From: Notospermus geniculatus
Taxonomy: Eukaryota > Nemertea > Pilidiophora > Heteronemertea > Lineidae
DNA: 64,000 nucleotides
NCBI GenBank assembly: GCA_002633025.1
Contig: NMRB01000126.1
Location: 510,510 to 574,509 of the forward strand
Direction of reading: 5' to 3'
Shown: piece by piece, positions 32,751 to 43,014 of the stretch
Position numbering within the stretch: position 1 is the first letter of the stretch
Layout of the letters: every line of letters begins with the position of its first letter
The notes under the pieces: model-generated
Databases searched by the model: none
The model's input: the letters and a program-made list of their open reading frames with translations, nothing else
Told to the model about the DNA's origin: nothing
Position numbers and translations under genes: made by a program

Positions 32751-33733
32751 GGGGAAGACTGGGAGAGTTGGGCCACAGGGAGAGTTGGGCCACCCTCAAT
32801 TTCATGAAGCTGGAGATAGTTGAGGACACCTACTGCTATTTATATTCAACAACAGGAACTACCTGTTTTATTGATATGAGGGACTTTGAAAAGACAGGTG
32901 CCTGTACAAAGTTTTGGCCAGAAATCCATTTTTCAGCCAAAAAAGTAAAAAAAATAACTTGAAGGTCAGACTTACTATATCTCCTACAGTCCAATGACCA
33001 CTGATCATAGACTTACTTGAATGAAGCTGAAACAGTCCTCTCCCTATTAAGAAACAGTCCTCTCCCTATTAAGCCAAAGAAAAAAGTAGGTGGCCACACC
33101 CTGTCCTGGGAAGTTGGCCAAAATTAAACAAGGTGGGTTGTGGGAGAGTTGGGACACCGGCTGCGAGAGGGTGGGCCACTGACAAAACTTAAGATTTGTT
33201 TTAAGGTTGCGATCTTTACATGTTTTTTTACTGAAATAGTTGTTATCCCATTGAATTATATTTCCAGTACATGTACTATTAAAATAATTATTATTTTCCG
33301 GTACCGAAATCAGGTGACAGTAGTACTATCACTGGAAAGAGCTCGTGGAAACCGGTGTTGGCCAAGATTTTGAGCCAGTCCTGCTACCGGTACCTTGTTT
33401 TAATATGGGAAGTCCATTCCAATTCAATGGAACAATAGGCCTTTAAATTATATGTGGCCAAACTCGATCAGCTCCTCCGTGGCTCAACTCTCCCTGCTGC
33501 TGTGCCCAACTCTCCCACTTCCAGGGAGAGTTGGGCCGAATTGACACCCTAATGGAAAATGATTCCCCCTCCTAAACCATGTAAACCGTTGCATAAATAG
33601 AAATTTTGATGCCACAGTTAGGAAGCTTAGATCCAATAGTATCAGGTTCACACCGAAGGAATTCTATCACAGGCTCCAAATGGGCTCAATGCATCTTAAT
33701 GTAAAAAGTGGCCCAACTCTCCCAAGCTTCCCC
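32751..33733. mobile_element. 983-bp non-autonomous DNA transposon in a TA site
   Basis: Terminal inverted repeats of 27 bp, GGGGAAG(A/C)(C/T)TGGGAGAGTTGG then GCCAC, flanked by TA at 32749-32750 and 33734-33735. The 16-mer GGGAGAGTTGGGCCAC or close variants occur at least eight times near the ends in both orientations, a subterminal array such as transposases often bind. A 22-bp internal direct repeat (GAAACAGTCCTCTCCCTATT) lies at 33029-33072. No transposase frame. Tc1/mariner or ISL2EU-type mobilisation fits the TA target. Confidence 0.9.
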
Positions 33734-33735
33734 TA

Positions 33736-34510
33736 TGCCTCAACTTATCCAGAAATAAGGTTGGATATCTTAGCAGGCCAAAATTGGGCGAAAATAGTCC
33801 CACGGTCGGTCACGGCGTGGGTTTGTTGATAAACAACATGGCTGCCTTGGACTTGTGTCCGAGGTGAAATGCGCCGCCCAGTGGATAGATAAGCAGTTCG
33901 CCTCAGGTCGTTCCGAATGAGGCACGTCTTGTACTGCGTCACGTTATTTCTGTTGACCTAGACAACAAAGGTCTCTTAACATACTTCCAGCATCCACGAT
34001 TTCACAGCAACATTAAAGATGAAAGGAACATAGATGCTGGATTTCTTTGACTGTGTTTTGCTGCATCGCTACCCTGATCAGATTACCACAACATCATGAT
34101 AAAAGGCGTCCTCAGCCCCTGGAAATACAAGTCATGACATCCACGCAGATTTTCTAACGCCATCAATGTCTCAATAACAGAATCAATAATGCGAAGCAAG
34201 CTCTCGGTTTCAGATGATTTCCTTGATACAAAGTTGGACCTAATGTTCCGGAAGGAACAATATTCCGCCTCATTTATCGCCAAACACGTTAGTAGATTCA
34301 AGGGATAAAATATAATGTCAGAACTGGCTGCTTTATTGATACTAGTGATTTTGAACGCATCGGGTGATTGTGCCTGTCTGTTTAAATTGGCGCACCCGAC
34401 GCTTTGGGGATCAGCAATGCGCTTCCGGGACAACAATGATACATGTATATATAACAAGGGAGCAAATTAAAGGGGGTTTGGATAGAAATGAACAACACAC
34501 TGCTTTCAAG
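33736..34510. other. No gene or repeat recognised
   Basis: A 124-codon minus-strand frame at 34083-34457 is unrecognised. Confidence 0.4.
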
Positions 34511-34514
34511 TTTC

Positions 34515-34760
34515 AGCAGATATGGGTTAGGTTTCGGAAGATATGGGTTACATTTTGGCAGATATGGGTTATCGTTTAAGTTATCGTTTAAGTCGTGGCA
34601 GATATGGTTACGTTTTGGCAGATTGGGTTACGTTTTGGTAGATGTCGTTTACGTCTTGGCAGATGTGGGTTGCGTATCTGCAGATATGGGTTAAGTTTTG
34701 GCAGAAATGGGTTTACTATCGGCAGATATGGGTTAAGTTTTGGCAGATATGGGTTAAACC
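34515..34760. repeat. About 21-bp minisatellite, about 11 copies
   Basis: GGCAGATATGGGTTA with a variable GTTTT-like linker recurs along the interval. Units are mostly 20-21 bp, so frames remain open on both strands (a Gly-Arg-Tyr-Gly type on plus, an Asn-Pro-Tyr-Leu-Pro type on minus). Openness in both directions argues against coding. Confidence 0.9.
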
Positions 34761-35159
34761 GACTGGTCATTTCTTTAATCTCGGCATCACTCCACAAACG
34801 AAACTCTAATCTAACTTCTTTCAATGTCAATTTTGCCAATGCAGTCTACGTCTTACTCAACATCAGAGCCCCTTGTTTACCTTCATTATCTTAAATCCTT
34901 TTGGATAGAAAGCCAACTGATATAAATCAAAGACTGTCAGTTCCTGAGTAACGTTTCTGAAACAATCAAACTAATCAAGCAATGTCTGTCCTCTGATCTT
35001 CATTCTTTGGTAAGTAATATTATTATCCACTTTTCTCCTTCGTGCGGTTGTTTGTCGTAGATGAAGAGAGACTGTCCTTATTAGGACTCCGAGGAAAATT
35101 CCAGAAAACCCGCCCGCTGTCTTTGCTTCCCAGGATTTTGACTCTTGCATAACCCTCAC

Positions 35160-35287
35160 GGTCCATATTCATAAAACCTTGCTTGGCTTAGTTACTTGCT
35201 AAAGTGCCCAGTTTGGACAGGCCGATGTATAAAATTACATGTAGCAACCAACTAATCTAGCAAGGTTTTGTGAATTAATATAGGCCT
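35160..35287. mobile_element. ATATTCATAA-end palindromic element, subfamily 1, third copy
   Basis: GGTCCATATTCATAAAACC at the left and AGCAAGGTTTTGTGAATTAA at the right are inverted. The interior TTAGTTACTTGCTAAAGTGC and GCCCAGTTTGGACAGGCC matches the copy at 15738. Confidence 0.8.
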
Positions 35288-35355
35288 AGGCCCATTTCAT
35301 AAATTTATCCTTTGTCAGCACAAAAGATACTTTGACTTAAGTATGTTTATGAATA
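35288..35355. mobile_element. Short ATATTCATAA-type palindrome, subfamily 2
   Basis: GGCCCATTTCATAAATTTATCC opposes AAGTATGTTTATGAATACGG. The interior AGCACAAAAGATACTTTGAC is a fragment of the sequence in the element at 35586. Abuts its neighbours on both sides. Confidence 0.65.
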
Positions 35356-35361
35356 CGGACC

Positions 35362-35580
35362 CAGGGACCATATTCACGAAGCTCTCGTATCTTTACGGAG
35401 TGCATAAACTATTGTCCATTTGCGGACAACCTATTGTTCACTATCAGCCTGACAAAGGATTTGCGTGCCCTTAGATTTATGGGGACTTTGTGAATATACT
35501 TCAGTCAAAGTGTGGTACATATCTTTTGTGTTGAATAAAGGATAAGTGTCACACTTAAGTTGTTTTACGAATATGGGCTC
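35362..35580. mobile_element. ATATTCATAA-type palindromes, subfamilies 3 and 2, nested or abutting
   Basis: Starts GGGACCATATTCACGAAGC. Its first part contains AACTATTGTCCATTTGCGG and an inverted partner GACAACCTATTGTTC, ending near GACTTTGTGAATATAC (about 35500). This subfamily 3 interior also occurs at 50808. A second part, CAGTCAAAGTGTGGTACATA to TTTTACGAATATGGGC (to 35580), carries ATCTTTTGTGTTGAATAAAG as in 35586. Confidence 0.7.
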
Positions 35581-35585
35581 TGCGT

Positions 35586-35697
35586 CCATATTTATAAAAC
35601 TACTTAAGTCTAAGTGTGATACTTATCTTTTGTGTTGAACAAAGGATAAGTGTGACACTTAGACTTAAGTACTTGTAGTTTTATGAATATGGGTCCT
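35586..35697. mobile_element. ATATTCATAA-end palindromic element, subfamily 2
   Basis: GTCCATATTTATAAAACTAC pairs with GTAGTTTTATGAATATGGG. The inner ACTTAAGTCTAAGTGTGATA pairs with its inverted copy across a short AT-rich centre. Nearly the entire 112 bp is palindromic. Confidence 0.85.
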
Positions 35698-36080
35698 GGT
35701 GTCCGCCAAAACAGGCCAAGGGCTGACAAGGCAGCAGTGGGCAAAAAAACTTCTCGTGCCGTTTCTTGCAGCCTCGTTGTATTCTTACTCCTGTTGAGAA
35801 TCAATTTGCTTCTTTGTCAGATCCAGATGTTACCAATCGAAGTCTTTACCGGTTTTTTATGTCCATTAATGACTCTGGTGATTACTGGAAGTCAGGTCGA
35901 TTATTCCTAATGATTTCTTAATGACTCTGTGCATTGCTTATAACTAAACTGGTTTATAAATCTTCTTACCATCTGTCAAGGATCATAATTGATGCACGGC
36001 GACATTTATGTGAATGATAAGATGAGGCTTGTAACGGTAGATCATTATCACTGAATTAACCTCATCTTTACCATTGAATT

Positions 36081-36250
36081 AAGGAGTTCTGCTGGCTTGT
36101 GGTATCACACCTGCTTAGCAAGGGCAGGTCCCGGATTCGAATCCAGAACGGGAGATACGGGATATCATTCCTGGCTCTTCAGGTCCGTCGCATTGTACAG
36201 TAAGCCGTGGTGCCTTGTAGATGTACCTTGTGCCTTTGCAAAGGCAAGTA
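36081..36250 (+). mobile_element. tRNA-derived SINE, family A, copy 1, 5' part
   Basis: tRNA-like head at 36081-36155 with a degenerate box A (TGGCTTGTGG) and box B GGATTCGAATCC (36133-36144). It continues into the family A body CCTGGCTCTTCAGGTCCGTC, GCCTTGT and TTTGCAAAGGCAAGTA. The body is cut at 36250 by the element at 36251-36513 and resumes after it. Confidence 0.85.
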
Positions 36251-36513
36251 GGCAAAGAACTTGGGGTAAAGACACGCTTTTGACAGGAGGTGACAAAAAT
36301 TTTCAAACCATCTCCGGAGCTGTTCCGACAAAGACAACAGGACACAATTGGTGTCCTTTTGTAGGTACATGTATATCCTTCTCCTAAACAGACCAGTGTG
36401 CCGAACACACATTTCCAACCGTAATCCGCCGTCATATTCCGCTAGCTCCGGAGAAATGTGGACATTTTTTTTACCTCCTGTCAAAAGTGTGTCTTTACCC
36501 CACGTTTTTCGCC
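36251..36513. mobile_element. 263-bp MITE inserted in a family A SINE
   Basis: Terminal inverted repeats of about 65 bp: GGC(A/G)AA(G/A)AAC(T/G)TGGGG, then TAAAGACAC(G/A)CTTTTGACAG and further through CTCCGGAGCT. The SINE reads GGCAAGTA before it and AAGACCCATCCAAATGAGG after it, which in other copies (for example 60585-60610, minus) is continuous. The target duplication is blurred; TA precedes on the left. Confidence 0.85.
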
Positions 36514-36560
36514 CCCAAGACCCATCCAAATGAGGAACACGAGTAGCTTGAGAGGACCTC
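36514..36560 (+). mobile_element. Family A SINE, copy 1, continuation
   Basis: ACCCATCCAAATGAGGAACA, then GAGTAGCTTGAGAGGACC continues the SINE body interrupted at 36250. In the 59453 copy the equivalent text is CCCCATCCAAGTGAGGAACA then GCTTGAGATGGC. Confidence 0.8.
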
Positions 36561-36780
36561 TTCCGTGGTGCCTTGTAACTTGTACCTTTGCAAGGGCAAG
36601 TAACAGATCCCATCCAAGTGCGGGTCTATTACTTGCCCTTGCAAAGGTACAAGGTACAAGGCACCATGGAAGAGGTGCTATCCCAGCCGCCCCCCCCCCC
36701 CTTTGCAGGCCATACCTGAGCTTGAAATGGCCGCTTCCATACTTACCAGTGCCGATAATGCCCTGTTTGAAAAATCCAAT
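36558..36780. repeat. Inverted pair of family A SINE fragments plus 3' body
   Basis: CCTCTTCCGTGGTGCCTTGT to CAAGGGCAAGTAACAGATCC (36557-36610) is repeated inverted at about 36612-36675, forming a near-palindrome with arms of roughly 55 bp. After a C-rich run (about 36692-36701), CTTGAAATGGCCGCTTCCAT and CCGATAATGCCCTG (36720-36766) match the 3' body of the 59453 copy. The locus has collected several SINE pieces by insertion or rearrangement. Confidence 0.75.
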
Positions 36781-37190
36781 CCAGTTCCTCCAGTTATGGC
36801 ATTGCTTGTTCTGCACTCGCAGCAATTTAATGTAATGATGGCAGAAAGCAATGCCCGGGAGGAAAGCATATTTAAAAACACGCCCACGACAGAAATCGAA
36901 CCCATATCCTCAGGCACCGCAGCACTCCAACAACCGGCAGTAGATTCAAGAACCATTATGAGACAGTCGAGTCCCAGCGGACATTATTACTTGCCCACCA
37001 GCAATATTTTTCGGTGAGGAAACTGCCTGAGTAATGAGGGAAGCTGCCATTATTTTGTGGCTGCATTCATGCAATCTACTTGCTTTTGATGGCCGGAGTG
37101 TTGGTGCATATTCATGACCGACACAACTGGCGAGTTCGGTCCCTTGGGTTACATTCAGCAGATCCTCCAGCAACTGTGATCGTCCAGAAT
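36781..37190. other. No gene recognised
   Basis: A plus frame (36703-37017) and a minus frame (36678-36956) overlap here; both start in SINE sequence and are not credible genes. Confidence 0.4.
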
Positions 37191-37193
37191 GAG

Positions 37194-37293
37194 ATATCCT
37201 CCCACAGCAGGGCTTTGCTCCCGTTCCTCCACATATACACTCACACAGTGGATGAAGAGGAGCGAGGTAAAAACCCTCGCTTTGGGAGGATGA
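37194..37293. repeat. 100-bp imperfect foldback, CAGCAGGGCTTTG family, copy 1
   Basis: TATCCTCCCACAGCAGGGC, TTTGCTCCCGTTCCTC opposes GAGGAGCGAGG...CTCGCTTTGGGAGGATGAG. Related to the tighter hairpin at 41989-42077. Confidence 0.7.
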
Positions 37294-39324
37294 GACTGAT
37301 TGTGTGGATATTCTACACGTGTATCATCGTGAAACAATTTTTTCACACAACGGGAGTGAACTTAATGTATGAAGCCTTTCATTGGGTTTGCATGGGGCAT
37401 TTTGGGCTTGGTTTTAAGACATAACATACGACAAGCCAATACTTCATGTTGTCTCTGGTGAAATTAGCACTACATGTACCAATGAAGTTCTGGTGGCATG
37501 CGCTGTTCCGACAAAGTCAAATAATGCATCTGGGAGACTTGCTTCAATCTTGCTTTGTGCAAATCGTGAAGAAAAGCTCTCCAGACAGACTGTCTTTGAT
37601 ATGAGAAGGAACGAATAAATGTCGGAGAAAAAACATGAAGCACTTAGTTTGCCTGGGGGCCATACCTGACTGGAATGTAGATTTCTCCTTATGGTCCTCT
37701 TGGGACCGAGTCGAATAAATGCAGCTCATTGTTTCAGCAATTGCAGGCGCCTATGGCAGGATTATTCTGGGTAGATAGCAACTGCAATAAACAAGCCCAC
37801 TGAGCCGGAGCTCGTTGCTTCCGAAGAGTCAACCAGAGTTACTTCTGGTGGCTTTAGCTGAGAAAGATTCAAGTGCTTGCCTCTAAGAGGAGAATCTGTT
37901 CGTAAGCCATATTAGGCCCTGCCGCGATATTGCTCCTAAAAGAGTGTATTCCCTCTTGCATAGGAAAAAAGCTCTCTTCCTAGAAAGTTGAGCCCCAGCC
38001 TCTCAGCCTAATCCAGGATCGTCGCCTTCTGCTACATTCAGCAAATGAAGACACTTTTTATAGACTACAAAAGGCATTCGCGTCATATGTAACCGTATCT
38101 AAGAGTACACTGACACAATCGTTAATAACGCTTGGCAAACATGGTAGAAATTCCACGTACGGTATTCTGCGGGCCAATTCTGGTCTGTTAATTACCCAAT
38201 ATCAACACGCAGAAAAAGGTCTGCAAATATTGCAGGCCCTCATCCTGGCCAGATTCTAGGGTAATAAAGGGGTAAGCGTAGACCGAGTCTATTTGCACAA
38301 GGAATGGACTGTTTCATCGATTTAGCGGCCGCAGGTCGAAAGGGCATCGACCATGTCCATTGCAGTTCTTGAGTTCGATGACATTCGGTACCAAGGAAGG
38401 TATTTCTTATACTTTCACCTCCTATACAAGTGTCCAAACTGGCCAGATTTTAACTACCTATCCAGATATCCTGTGGCAGGCAGCCTGGCAATTTTGACGC
38501 TTGTAGTGAGGGGTGTACTTGCTGCGTGGACAGCCAGAAATGCACCAGTACTGGTGCTCTGAAATTTGCTTTGCAGCGAAACCCACAAGCGCTGGACACT
38601 CGTGCCAAAGTTCGCCCAAAATGTTGATTGTCTGCATTTCCATTACCACGGTCAATATTTTGAGTAAGAGAAAGTTTCCTTCGATTTGGTGCACCGCTGC
38701 TCATCTAATATGGCCGCCAAAGCCGCCATCTTGATTTTTGTTTCCGGAAACGAGACGAGCGGCATTATGCCACACTTTGTGTTGCTCTTGTTAACCATTG
38801 AATATCGGAGGCCTAGCCATGCATTGTACTAGTAAGCCTTCACTATGATTGCCATGGTGTCAAGCTGCAGTGCCTCTCAACAACTCACCTAAACACATAC
38901 ATCAGCAAGTGCTCCTCCCATTGGATTATGGAAAGCGTCTTGCCATTAGCCCCCGAATTCCCCACGGCTTTCTCACACAACTGTGGGCTATCTTGTGTCT
39001 TTAGTCTGTAAGTGACAAATTAGTTTGGAACCCAAGGGCCAGGGGAGGCATAATCCGTTGATAGTGTGACGGTTGATTTAGGGAACTGACGGTAAAGTAA
39101 TATGAGATCAGGCAGGTTCGAGGGGTCGTACTTCAGAGCAGACATCTCAGGTTGACCGATTCAGCCGTGAAATGTCCATACCTATAGCTGGCGGGTTTTC
39201 ACACAGGGCATTTAAGGAAAGGATGCCAGCCAGGGCAGTGCCTTTTTGACTTCTCTTGCAATTAAGGATAAGGGCATCGAGGGCCTGGTACAGACTAACA
39301 TGCGAGTCTTTGAACGTACTTAGT
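37294..39324. other. No gene recognised; YY1/ETS-like motifs at 38720-38760
   Basis: Mostly featureless. GCCGCCATCTTG at about 38723-38734 is a perfect reverse YY1 site and TTTCCGGAAA lies at 38742-38751. A related GCCGCC/GTCCATCTTG also occurs in a dispersed repeat (60900, 63840), so these may be repeat debris rather than a promoter. Confidence 0.4.
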
Positions 39325-39424
39325 AAATTGGACTGGAAGTTTGACCGTGAACGGCAGGCATCAGACGTGATTTTAAATTGGACTGGAAGTTTGACCGTGA
39401 ACGGCAGGCATCAGACGTGATTTT
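39325..39424. repeat. Perfect 50-bp tandem duplication
   Basis: AAATTGGACTGGAAGTTTGA through GCATCAGACGTGATTTT occurs twice with no difference (39325-39374 and 39375-39424). A very recent duplication or an assembly slip. Confidence 0.97.
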
Positions 39425-40006
39425 AAAACTTCAATGTCGTTCGCTGGAAAAATTACCACTTTCATGATATTGAAAGTCGTGTGCATAATGATGACCTCTG
39501 GCGTGCTGCACCTGTGTCTGTCAGCCACACCACAGATCACAGCATTACATCACGTCTTTGAATATCCGACGGCGAACCTGTCAAAACCAGTATACCGCAT
39601 GCCGCATTGGCAGCAAATTAATTGCTGCTTCTGTGATTGAAAAGGAATGCCTTGTAAAGAAGCTTTTTGATTTCTGAGCTGTAACTAAAGCAATTTCAAG
39701 CATTCTGTGTAGAGTTTGTTGGAGGAGGCTTGTACGATATAATCTTGCTACTAAAAAGAGCTGCTCTTTGTAAAGACCTACCATTTGTTCTTATGTACGA
39801 TGGCTGAAAATGGCTTAAAACCCAATTACTTCCGAAAAGAACATTTCTGGTTTTGCCCTCCAAAATCATCTCCAGTTAGTAAAAGGGAGTGACTTCACCA
39901 TGTCCGAGCGTCAGTGGGAACTTGGTCATAGAAGTAACAGCTGTACTTTACACGACTGTACACTTGATAGTACAAGAACTATTACATGTACAGTACTTCC
40001 TTGGTG
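39425..40006. other. No gene or repeat recognised
   Basis: Short frames only. Confidence 0.4.
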
Positions 40007-40009
40007 TTA

Positions 40010-40317
40010 AGCCTGCAGCACACGTCACCACTTTCGTTGCTCATACACTCAGGCAATTTTCGTGGTCGCCAACGACCACTCACCACGGAAATTCTGTGGT
40101 GACCACGAATTGCCCCAAGTTGCCGGAAATCAAACAGGTTTGATTTCTCACCACAAAAATTGCTCGTGGTTGCGAGTTGTGGTGATGCGTGGCCATCAGC
40201 AGCACACGATACCACTGAGTGGTGACGTCTGCTGTAAACCGGCAACCACCACAAAAATATGCCGACCACGAAAATTGCCTGAACGAGCAGCGAAAATGGT
40301 GACGTGTGCTGCAGGCT
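40010..40317. mobile_element. 308-bp MITE with 3-bp TTA duplication (Harbinger-like)
   Basis: Terminal inverted repeats of about 57 bp: AGCCTGCAGCACACGTCACC, then TTTCG(T/C)TGCTC, then CAGGCAATTTTCGTGGTCG, with a small indel. TTA flanks both ends (40007-40009 and 40318-40320). A TWA three-base duplication is typical of PIF/Harbinger. The interior repeats GTGGTGA and CCACAAAAAT(T/A)G in both orientations, so the element can fold into several hairpins. Confidence 0.87.
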
Positions 40318-40320
40318 TTA

Positions 40321-41028
40321 GCTATAGTCCTACAGAAAGTAACTGTGGTTCCATTGTTCGCAAGGCAGTTCAGCAGCATCTGACCGTCATTGGCAAGGCA
40401 GTTGGCTATTTCCTTTAGTTTTCGATTCGGACCAGTGGCGGAACAACGAATTCTGCTAGAGATTGTCTTCTTGCAATTCATTTATCTCGTGCTGATGTTT
40501 TGGTATACGATCGAAGACAAGAGGAAGAACAGACTTCCTCAACGCTGTCCAGATACCAATCTATAAGAACGCAATCTTGGTTAATATAAATAGGTATACG
40601 AGTCACGGGGAAATCAGTTTGCCAACCACGCAGGTTAAGTGGGGGCCGCTTCGTTCATTCGTCTGACGAATAAAAAAAGGACGAGTGTGTATACAGAACA
40701 TATGGTGTGTGTTTTCGATAGGGAGCTTCGGGCTATGAAAGCTGCTTCTTTAGATGCCATTCTTGAATAAGTAGTCTGTTAGTGCACTCCACCAAACAAC
40801 CGTGGGTAGGATTTTTTAAGGTGGAAGATGGTTCTGATGTAAGCCTCGAGAAATCACAAGTGTATATGCTGGTTCTAAAGTATTGATGATGGGGCTGAAG
40901 GTTTAAAATATGCATACGGAAAATTGTTTGGGGCCCAGGGGTAAAGCAGATACTGATGTTTTTGAATTATTGACTTGGCGTCTTCAGAACGTTAGATGCA
41001 AAAAGGCACTGTAGAAAAATTTGTAAAC
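40321..41028. other. No gene or repeat recognised
   Basis: Nothing structured seen. Confidence 0.4.
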
Positions 41029-41031
41029 CAA

Positions 41032-41294
41032 AGATAATGTATCATACTAGTAATTTAATTTTTACATTCAATGTTTGTAAATATGGATGTTTACATTATG
41101 TTATTTTGGATGTTTGGGACATGCCAACCCACCAAATATTTTCAGAATGAATATAATGAATATTTTCGGTATCGAAAGAATTTCTGTAGGGGCATGACAC
41201 CAACAAATAAGACAAATAAAGACTGGACACAAACGAACAAAATGTAAATAAACAATGAATTTCGTGGCCCGCGAAAATACCTGATACATTATCT
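41032..41294 (+). mobile_element. TTAA-type MITE family, copy 2
   Basis: Starts AAGATAATGTATCATAC and ends GATACATTATCT followed by TTAA (41295-41298). The left target reads CCAA, a mutated TTAA. The interior GGACATGCCAACCCACCAAA and TTTCGGTATCGAAAGAATTT matches the other copies. More diverged than the 55966 copy. Confidence 0.9.
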
Positions 41295-41298
41295 TTAA

Positions 41299-41988
41299 GC
41301 AAAGTTGACAATGACGGTTATCGAAAAATACGGTAACCAGGCTTAGTATAAGCCATGTTGACAATGGTCAAGGCATGGTTGCGTGATTCATCCGTTATGA
41401 TCTCCATATTAACATCATCATATTGTTTCCCACTGCGTGATATTTTGGTTACTGAATAGAGATCCTCTATTTCAGCGAGGTAGCGACATTGGTTTCTATC
41501 CGGGAAAAAATATGTCCATCGGAGACGCGGGAATAACTGCGTTATTTTATCAATAATATCAGGAACTGTATCTTCTTGACAATATGGAGAAAAATCAGGC
41601 AGCGTTGTTGTTGTGTTTCGATAGAAGAAGTCTCCCATGAGGCAGAAAATTGTCCTGATTCTGTTTCCAGTTCATATCGGGGATAAGTTGGCTGGAGATT
41701 TCTCAGCAGACGCCCGTGCGTTTTTATTTTCGGCGTTCAGTACATTTCCTTTAGGCTGAGGCTGAAATTAAGACACCTTTTTCGTCTGCTTTTTCCGTAG
41801 GACGATTTTTATTGGGTCTCTTTTCCGCGACAGTGTTTTTTTTGGCGTGCTAAATATCTCAGCAATTTCTCAACCCGAACGATAATGTCTTTACACCCGA
41901 AAAAGTAAGAGCATTCACTTTGTCGTATTTATTCCTGAAATTTAAAAACTAACTTGTCTAGCTGTTCTGAAACATAAAATACACACGG
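41299..41988. other. No gene or repeat recognised
   Basis: A 106-codon minus-strand frame (41318-41638) has no recognisable domain. Confidence 0.4.
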
Positions 41989-42077
41989 CATCCTCCCGCA
42001 GCAGGGCTTTGGTCTCGCTCCTCTTCAGACGCAAAGAGGAACGATACCAAAGCCCTGTTGTGGCAGGACTGAGGATG
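41989..42077. repeat. 89-bp hairpin, CAGCAGGGCTTTG family, copy 2
   Basis: CATCCTCCCGCAGCAGGGC, TTTGGTCTCGCTCCTCTT pairs with AAGAGGAACGATACCAAAGC, CCTGTTGTGGCAGGACTGAGGATG around a 7-base loop. A partial CATCCTCCCGG recurs at about 42172. Confidence 0.82.
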
Positions 42078-42079
42078 GA

Positions 42080-43014
42080 ATGAAAAATATCGCTCACAGT
42101 GCAACTTCACTGTGTAGGATGTACTTTTACAATGTCGGCAGCCATGGTGGTTTAAAGAATGTCGACGAACGCATCCTCCCGGTGGTAATCTCGTGTCTTT
42201 GACTTTCATATTACAGGTAGATTGCTTTCCGATCTCACGGGAGGACTAAAATCTGTCGTCTGGCGTCAATAAACACGTGGTCGCCCCAAAAGGCCTTGAT
42301 TGGCCACTCTGATTCAACAAAAGAGCAATCAAAACAAAACATTTTTGAAGCACCGAATAACCGAACAACAAAACATACATCACCCAATATCACCTCATCT
42401 TTGAATCCCCAAGCAGTGTTTCTGTTCGTTAATGGTTGGTAATGCAAGCTCTAATTAAGCTAAAGATGTTTGAATCGGCAACGATGCTGTCTCTTTGGCT
42501 AATTACCCGGTAAATACCTTGTTAACGGCCGTATAGATGTACCTCTAATTTAATCTACAAAAGATTACAGACCACACGAACGTAAGATGAAGTGAACAAA
42601 TTCGCCATGGCTTGCTGTGAAATGTAATTTTGCCGTTTTCTCGGCGTGTTCTGGGTAAATAGCTCTCGCTTTGAGATAAATTAATAGGCTCGTCTCCCTT
42701 GTGACGGCTGCAGGTTTACCTAAGGTGTCTTAATTTGATGTACTCCTGCAAACTAGAAAAGTTGGTGTAATGTGCAGCTTGTTTAGGGCTTTTTTCACTT
42801 TTGTTCTTATGCCTGTCAGTCGTCGTCATATTATATTTAGATTCCTGAGCCGAGAGACAATAGGGAGGTTTAGGTATCATTAGGAGAGCGACAAGGAGAA
42901 CGCGGATGGCTTCAAATCGTTGTTATTCTCAGAAGTTGGTTTAGAAAAAACAACGTCATCGACTCTATGGCGTTCCTCAGAGAAGATGACAAAGCTGGAG
43001 AATAACACAGCTTT
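42080..43014. other. No gene recognised
   Basis: 42890-42960 resembles 1490-1530 (ACTTCAAGTCGTTGT against GCTTCAAATCGTTGT), the shared flank of two related minisatellites. Confidence 0.45.

Noticed and set aside
34488-34894. Repetitive Tyr/Gly-rich or Pro/Asn-rich protein on either strand
   Set aside because: About 21-bp minisatellite open on both strands; no flanking coding signal.
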